Below, one piece after another: positions 58,301-64,000 of a DNA stretch of 64,000 nucleotides. Every line of letters begins with the position of its first letter. Positions within the stretch are counted from its first letter, which is position 1. The position numbers and the translations under genes were made by a program. Source of the stretch: Paragordius varius (Eukaryota > Nematomorpha). The stretch spans positions 14,694,001 to 14,758,000 of the forward strand of contig OZ176051.1 of assembly GCA_964247055.1 (NCBI GenBank), written 5' to 3'. Below the pieces are notes generated by a model, which was not told the origin of the DNA, searched no databases, and saw nothing but the letters and a program-made list of their open reading frames with translations.

Positions 58301-59404
58301 ATTAAATTATTAAGTTAATAACAGCTTAATTTAAGGTGACCCTGGAAAGTTGAAAGAAAAATATATTGAACTTATTAGCGAAAGGGGGTTTTTAGGGATG
58401 TTTTAACAAATTAAACTTATCCATCTCATTAATTGCTTAATATTATTATTCCTTTACACTGTTAAAAATGGATACCATAGCATGTTCCTGTTCCAAATCT
58501 ATTATTGATTTTGCGTCGATTGAGGTGAAGCCCAATGGTGATAGAAGACTGATAAGATATGTTTTGTAATTCTTCATAATGGTAGAATCGGCAAAAAATT
58601 TGGGCTCAGACATATGAAGTTTTGGGTATTTTAGAGATATTGTCCCAAACGATATTTCAAGTCGGCCTATAAGTTTTTGAACAATAAGCCGCTTTACATT
58701 GGTATTTAAAATCCGATTTTTATTATTATTATTATTATGTCTTTTTTGTTGACCATTTAGCCACATATCAAGATTAAGAGCCAGATTGAAGGAATTTGTA
58801 TTATTTTTGGAGGAACGGGTGAAAACAAGTTTAGTTTCCGGGTATAACTTAAATGATTTAAAAATATCTTCATAATTTATAGGTCGCCTAGTTTGCCATT
58901 TTCGAGTTTGACATGATCGATAAAAAGTATGCATCAATTGTTCAAAGGGATTCCGGTCATTTTCATGTTTGTTAATCAAATAATCTATCATTTGTGGTAA
59001 TATCAAATAAATACATAATGAAAGATAAGATATGCATTTAAATATAACTAAGATAAGAGATTTTTATCCCTATTCGTATAAATATATTACCAAAAACATC
59101 CTTGTTAATAATCTTAGCTATTTTAGTAAATTGATCTCCGCTTTTTTCACCAGGAGAAAAGTTGTAATCGAAATCTTTGCAACTATAATCATGAAAATTT
59201 ACACATGGGTTGGCGATTGTTCCCAATTGTGATGGTAACGACAAAAGACCTGAAAAATATAAAAAAATTGCAAAATAGATTGGTGTGATATAATATAAAA
59301 ACCTTTAAAAAATTACCTGGTATTTTTTTAACAAATGCCAAATAGTATATAATGGACAAAATATAATTATAACGAATAAATCTATTTAAGATCGAATCGG
59401 TCAT
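55318..59404 (-). CDS. M13 (neprilysin-like) metallopeptidase homologue, N-terminal exons
   Basis: Exons: 59404-59317, 59249-59091, 58984-58476, 57695-57590, 55987-55734 and 55416-55318, with phases 1, 1, 0, 1, 0, 0 all joining and GT-AG borders. They encode 405 residues without a stop. The N-terminus MTDSILNRFIRYNYILSIIYYLAF looks like a signal peptide or anchor. Next come the M13 opening cysteines (NPCVNFHDYSC), the conserved LHMSEPKFFADSTIM...IIDLEQEHA region, RYLTKVHHLLK, then CNYITENHFPDIF (like the CANYVNGNMENAVG segment of neprilysins) and VNQLFNALRREV. M13 enzymes are about 700 residues; the zinc-site exons (HExxH, ExxxD) were not found, so the gene is incomplete in this window or lacks the catalytic half. 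A 191-bp MITE lies in the intron between the 55734 and 55416 exon edges. Confidence 0.82.
55511..55701. mobile_element. hAT-type MITE next to an M13 exon
   Basis: Ends CAGGGTTGCTCCCTAA and, inverted, CAGCGATTTTTAAACC, with subterminal GGGCC / GGCCGCGG. Flanking octamers GTTTAAAT and GTCAAAAC match at five positions, so any target duplication is decayed. A diverged internal match (aatttaaaaggccaaaaaaat) occurs near 25400. Confidence 0.5.
55988..57589. other. Intron of the M13 gene
   Basis: A 56411-56440 patch (agagcgacgaacgcgcgaag) is more GC-rich than its surroundings. Otherwise featureless. Confidence 0.35.
57696..58475. other. Intron of the M13 gene
   Basis: No repeat ends recognised. M13 proteins usually have about 30 more residues here than the two flanking exons supply, so a small exon could be hidden. 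Confidence 0.3.
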
Positions 59405-60883
59405 TTATTTTAATATTTAATGATAAAAAGAAATATTAAATTACTTTTTAAAATTGAATCACTTTTTTATAGTAAAATACCTGAGGTATTCTAAGAAAAG
59501 GTCTTACGATTTTTTAAAAAATAATTATATGTAGTTAAATTTTCGTTCCTTCGATATCAGTTAGATCTTTTACGATTAGCTAATGTAAAAAAATATAGTT
59601 TATTTAACTAAAACAATTTTGCCTTTAGGCAAATACATTTCCAAAAAAAAATTCATATTTTTTCTTAAATGAAATAATTTTTATTATGTAGAATGATGTC
59701 ATAAGGGAAAACGAGTTATTTATGATTAAAAAATGGTGTCATAAATATAAAACTCTGATGACAATAAATTTTTGGTTTTTTAGATTGAATTCGAATACAT
59801 TCCCTATGATAGATATTCATAAAAACAACCTATATCTTATGTTTATTTTATTCTAGATATATCAAAAATTTTTGGTTTTTAATGGCACGCTCCCATTTCA
59901 ATCATAGAAAATTTAAAACGTAAAAAGTGTGTTTGACAAAAGGCCAAATATATTTTTACGAGAACTGTTTATGTACAGTTTTAACAATATATGCTATAAA
60001 TATATGTGAAGTAAGCATACATATTTAAATCCAGTATCAATGTTGTTATCTTCAATTTAAAATTTGAAAATTAAATTTCAAATTAACCTATAAAATGTTT
60101 GGACTTGAATGATTTCAACGAATAATGTTTTTTTATCAACTTAATCAATCAATATACTTTTAATTTTAAGATTACAAATTAAGGCTTATTTTTTTCTCGT
60201 TTATTAAGCAAAATCTAATTTTTAAAAATATATCAAGTACAAATGGTTGCAATATATGAAAAAAATAATAATTAGTTTTTAACATAGGACAGCAAATATT
60301 ACAAAAAAGAAAGCTTATCAAAATGGTAAAAATGAAAACTACTTTAATTTAACCTTTTCTGGATTAAAAATAATCTGATTTTCGTTTCCAACCGATTCCA
60401 CATTTCAGATCCTGAATTTTTATAGTCAAAATTAAAGATATAAAATTAATAAATAAAAATTTGTTTTATAGCCTATTAAATTTAATATATATTTGTTGAA
60501 AAATTAATGAGAGTATATATATATATGTATATATACATTATATTTTGGAATATTTAGTTTTTCACCCCTTATGTTTTATTGAAAAAAAATCGGTTTGTTA
60601 ACTATCCCATAACCTATATTATGTTATTGGTTCTCTGACAAGTAGACAAAAAGATCTAAAGTCGTTATGCAAAACATAATGGATATTTGAAGAAAGCAGA
60701 AAAAAAGAAACTAAATATGAATAAACAAATGATTTTATTTTGCTGCTCTTTATTTAAAACGAATTATTTGAGCAAACATAATTATATTTTTGTAAATTAT
60801 TTCAAAAAGAATTTTATATTTCGGTAATCAAAACCTTTTTGTTAAACTCTATAATATTATATAAAATATATTGATAACTAGCA
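59405..60883. other. Region between the divergent M13 genes
   Basis: AT-rich, with an AT/GT dinucleotide patch near 60513-60535. No exon recognised. It would hold the promoter of the minus M13 gene. Confidence 0.35.
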
Positions 60884-61926
60884 TAAAACTCGTGCTGCTA
60901 CGCACTGAGGAAGCCCGTCGGACCTATGGGGGGGGTTAATTTGAAAGGGACAAGAAATTGATCTACATATGTGGATTATTTCGAAACATTATTTTATAGC
61001 TATGATCTCATAGGAATCTTAAAACGGTGCATTCATACTAATTTATTGTTTACTTGGGGGAAAAATAGATTTAAAAAATTATTTTTGTGGACTTTATTAT
61101 TTAAAAAAATGGCATTTTACAGGGGGAGCGGCTAAAAAGAGGGCCTAAATCAAAAAATTGAATCGACTATGTTCAGCGCGATCAAAAATAAGTAAACAAA
61201 AATCATATTTGAAATTGAATGGTCCAACACGTTCTCCAAAAAATTTACTTAACCCATTTTTCACACGGGATGGGCCCGAACTGGGGACCTAATTCCAAAA
61301 AAGGCGAAGCTATTGTCGGGGCATTCATTAATGACTATATTTTTTCGATATTTGGATTTGAATGGGTTCACCGGTTTTCCGGAAACAGATCACAAAGTTA
61401 CATGAGGTATCAGTTTTTAGCGGGTAGCTCCTTACCCAGCAGCTATCATCAAAGAAACGCCTGACTAAAGTTTTTGCCTCTTAACAGGGAATACGTGGAA
61501 TTCATATTGACGGTCTCATATCTTGTCGAAAAATAGATTTAAAAAAATATTTTTGTGGACCTTGTTTTTTGAAAAAGGTGGCATTTTACGGGGGGAGCGG
61601 GTAAAAAGAGGGCCTAAATCAAAAAAGTGACTTGATTATGTTTGGCGCAATCGAAAATAACTAAATAAAAATCATATTTGAAATTGAATGGTACAACACG
61701 TTCTCCGGAAAATTGTCTCAAAGACACAATTTTTGTGGACTTCTGTTTTCAAAAAAAACCCGTTTTTCACACGGGGTGGGCCCGAACTGGGGGCCTATTT
61801 CAAAAAAAGGGCGAAGCTATTGTCGGGGCATTCATTAATGATTATATTTTTTCAATATTAGGATTTGAATGGGTCTACCGGTTTTCCTGTACCAGATCAC
61901 AAAGCCAGCATTCTCCATTTTTATAA
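60884..61926 (-). mobile_element. Helitron-like element, copy 2, with two tandem monomers
   Basis: Reverse orientation of the 1185-2196 element and nearly the same length (about 1.04 kb). On the minus strand it ends with a 3-prime hairpin (CTCAGTGC-GTAGCA-GCACGAG, a 7-bp stem with one bulge) followed by TTTTATGCTAGT, the CTAGT terminus expected of Helitrons. Two monomers of about 470 bp start near 61918 and 61420. No Rep/helicase. Confidence 0.65.
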
Positions 61927-62572
61927 ATATATAGATGATAACGAGATCTCTGAAACGTATGCAACCAATTTATTAAGTAAAACGTTTCCTTGACGTAATT
62001 AAAGACCTATCTTATTTATCAGATATTTTTGATTTCAAAATCAAGCGACGATTACCGGTTCAATGAAATCAAATAGTTTAACTTCTAATAATAGCAACAA
62101 CAATAATTTTATTAATATATTTATTTTTCCACAGGCAAAAAACATTAATTTACATTTTCTATTCACTCACTAACTACTAGTTTTGAAATTATAATACCCT
62201 AAAAATTATGTAAAAAATTTCACTATTCTTTTTGTCATGATGCCGGGTCCGTTTTCTCAGAATAGCTGGTAAATTATTACTATATAATATATATGATAAA
62301 TTGATATGATTTACAATATATAAAATTTAATTTTATTTTCTATGTTGATAAAAATAGTCATTTGGCCACTTTTTACAAATTTTGTATCCCATATATTTTT
62401 TTAATATTTGTTGGCAAAATACTAGGTAGTAAAATTACCTTTGTTGTCAAACTTGTGATATGATGATTGATACAATAAAAAGAATATTAATTGTTTTTAA
62501 AAACCATTGATAATTTTGTATTATGAATTATATTAAAAGATCAAATATTTTATGATAGGATTTTAAGTATAG
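61927..62572. other. Upstream of the decayed M13 copy
   Basis: The first exon expected for this copy was not recognised. Confidence 0.3.
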
Positions 62573-63271
62573 GTACTTCATCGTTAACGTCCAAATTCGC
62601 CAAAAATGACCAATGCACCAATTTTTATCATTTCGCATGCATTTGCATTTTCTACGGTTGAAAGAACTGGATCAACATCAATAGAAAAGCGTACTAAACA
62701 AGACATTTTTGGCAAGTTTTTATTTTTACTATTTTTAATTCATTTTAATTTTTTTACATATAAATATAATATCGAAATTATTTGGTAAAGAAAAATGAAA
62801 ATGAACGCCGCCCTCATGAAAAGCTCATATATACCTTTTATCGATCAAGTTTAACTCGAAAATGGCAAATTACTGGATGACCTACAAATTATACCGATAT
62901 TTTAAAAACTTTTGCCTTATACAATCATCAAATTAAACCAATCTTGACCCGATCTCCCAAAAATAATGCGAAAAAAAACATTAATTTTACCGACGTCGCT
63001 TTTTTACTTGATTCATGGTTAAATGATTACCACAAAAAGAATGGATTAAAATTGGCCGATGGCAGAAGGGAGGAAATTATTGGTCGTTTCTATGAAAGTG
63101 ATGACTACAGTATATAAATACCCCTTAATGCATATGTCTGAATCAAAATACTTTGCCAATTCTACCATTATGGGAAAATACCGGGCTTATCTTCACACCC
63201 TCCTTTATCCACTGGGTTATACCCAAACAGATGTCAATTGTATAATTAATTTGGAGCAAGAGCTTGGTCTG
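62573..63271 (+). pseudogene. Decayed M13 paralog, exons 2 and 3
   Basis: Exon 2 (62573-62711) keeps the acceptor and NDQCTNFYHFAC, changes frame, and resumes as EKRTKQDIFG. The donor is GCAAGT instead of the GTAATA of the intact paralog. Exon 3 (62777-63271) begins ATTATTTGG exactly as in the paralog, but the AG before it is gone (tatcgaa). It reads ERRPHEKLIYTFYRSSLTRKW and stops at a TGA (62877-62879). It then continues through FTDVAFLLDSWLNDYHKKNG and changes frame near 63110 before YPLMHMSESKYFANSTIM and CIINLEQELGL|GTATGT. No later exon occurs before the window ends. Confidence 0.78.
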
Positions 63272-63581
63272 GTATGTATTTTAAAAAAAAATTTTCAGCT
63301 AAATAGGGGTGTATTCACTCAATTTTTATTTATAAATTTGACACCCTATGATTGCACGATAAAATGCGAGCTGGATTATTATAATACATATTCTTATACA
63401 ATAAAGACTTGATGAGAAAACATGTTATATTTATATATTTATCAGCATATTATCCAGCACATGTATAACTCAACAAACATTCTATATTAAATATGTTTGA
63501 GCAATAGAATGGCAAATTTGTTGTTTAAGTAAGGGAATGTTCAATTTTATACAATTTTAATCTTTTGTTTAGTAGCGTAAC
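63272..63581. other. Flank, no gene seen
   Basis: AT-rich. Nothing recognised. Confidence 0.35.
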
Positions 63582-63720
63582 CAGTGGCGAAACTACGGGG
63601 AGCTAGGGGAAGCAGTGCGGGGGGGGGGGGGGGGGGCAAGGCAAAACATGGGCGCTTTTTATTTAAAATTAATTTGGGCCCCTTTTCTATTTTGAGGGGG
63701 GGGGGGGAATTTATTATTTT
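63582..63720. mobile_element. Left part of a CAGTGGCGAAACTAC-type element with G-runs
   Basis: CAGTGGCGAAACTACGGGG at 63582, followed by a run of about 19 G (from 63618) and a second G-run near 63697. This resembles the G-tract MITE family at its first eight bases but differs afterwards, so it is a related or convergent family. No right end was found before the window edge. Confidence 0.4.
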
Positions 63721-64000
63721 TTTTATTTACAGATATATAAGTAATTATTGCCTGATTGTAGTTTTATGGCAAAGAATAAAAAGAATTATTATTGATTGAA
63801 AGGAAGAAAAAGCGAAAAAATGCATTTTTTCAACTATCTGAATAAGCGGTTTTATTATAATTTGATAATTAATAAACACCTTTAAATCTCTTAAAAATTA
63901 ATAAATGAGTATAGATAGTTGCACAAATTAAGTGCTTATAAATTTTCAAGTCCTAAATTATTTTGATTATAAAAATTATAGTATTATAGTTTTATGAGAA
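63721..64000. other. Window edge, no gene seen
   Basis: AT-rich. Nothing recognised. Confidence 0.35.

Overview
The window is AT-rich eukaryotic DNA, probably from an invertebrate animal and most likely an arthropod. The evidence is intron-split secreted S1 and M13 peptidase genes, a leucine-rich-repeat gene, and hAT, Tc1/mariner-type, Helitron-like and APE-type LINE elements of the kinds common in arthropod genomes. No bacterial gene organisation, rRNA or intact tRNA was seen. I cannot name the species.

Host genes. (1) A minus-strand leucine-rich-repeat gene (about 12899 to 8012), interrupted by frame changes and by TE insertions in its middle. (2) Two S1-family serine protease paralogs arranged head to head: a seven-exon minus-strand gene (34379 to 29170) and a plus-strand gene (41013 to 48089 plus an unseen last exon). 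Their matching exons have identical or nearly identical lengths and phases. The minus copy has one in-frame TGA in its last exon, and the plus copy lacks a recognisable last (Ser195) exon. (3) Two M13 (neprilysin-like) paralogs, also head to head: a minus-strand chain of exons (59404 to at least 55318) and a plus-strand decayed copy (62573 to 63271). (4) Smaller host-like pieces: a Gly/Tyr-rich short secreted-type exon (19977-20108, minus), a coding-like stretch hit by a 71-bp transposon (19130-19616), a possible terminal exon (3288-3392), and a C2H2 zinc-finger remnant (325-424).

Mobile DNA dominates the rest. Two copies of one autonomous-type hAT family are defined to the base by TIRs and 8-bp target duplications (20832-24241 and 43614-46146, the latter inside intron 3 of the plus protease). 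A second hAT-type MITE family, CAGTGGCGTACC, occurs at 15351-18798, 19235-19305 and 43960-44361. A third hAT element (15515-17724) is nested in the first of these. Helitron-like elements built of tandem repeats lie at 1185-2196, 60884-61926 and inside the nested block. A foldback-like element with minisatellite arms is at 38049-39352. There is a nearly full-length but frame-broken LINE (about 48860-51724) and a LINE 3-prime fragment (about 9955-10375). About ten copies, plus fragments, of a palindromic Tc1/mariner-type MITE (TA target, CAGTAAAAATTGAAA ends) are concentrated around and inside the protease genes. A Ty3/gypsy-like gag relic sits near 14290-14520.

How it fits together: the two inverted gene pairs look like local duplications whose introns have since been filled by TEs, with decay of at least one member of each pair. 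I found no convincing new molecular system. The most unusual items are the foldback element, the hAT copy carrying an inverted piece of its own transposase, the four-deep nested transposon block, and the protease pair with an atypical S1 pocket.
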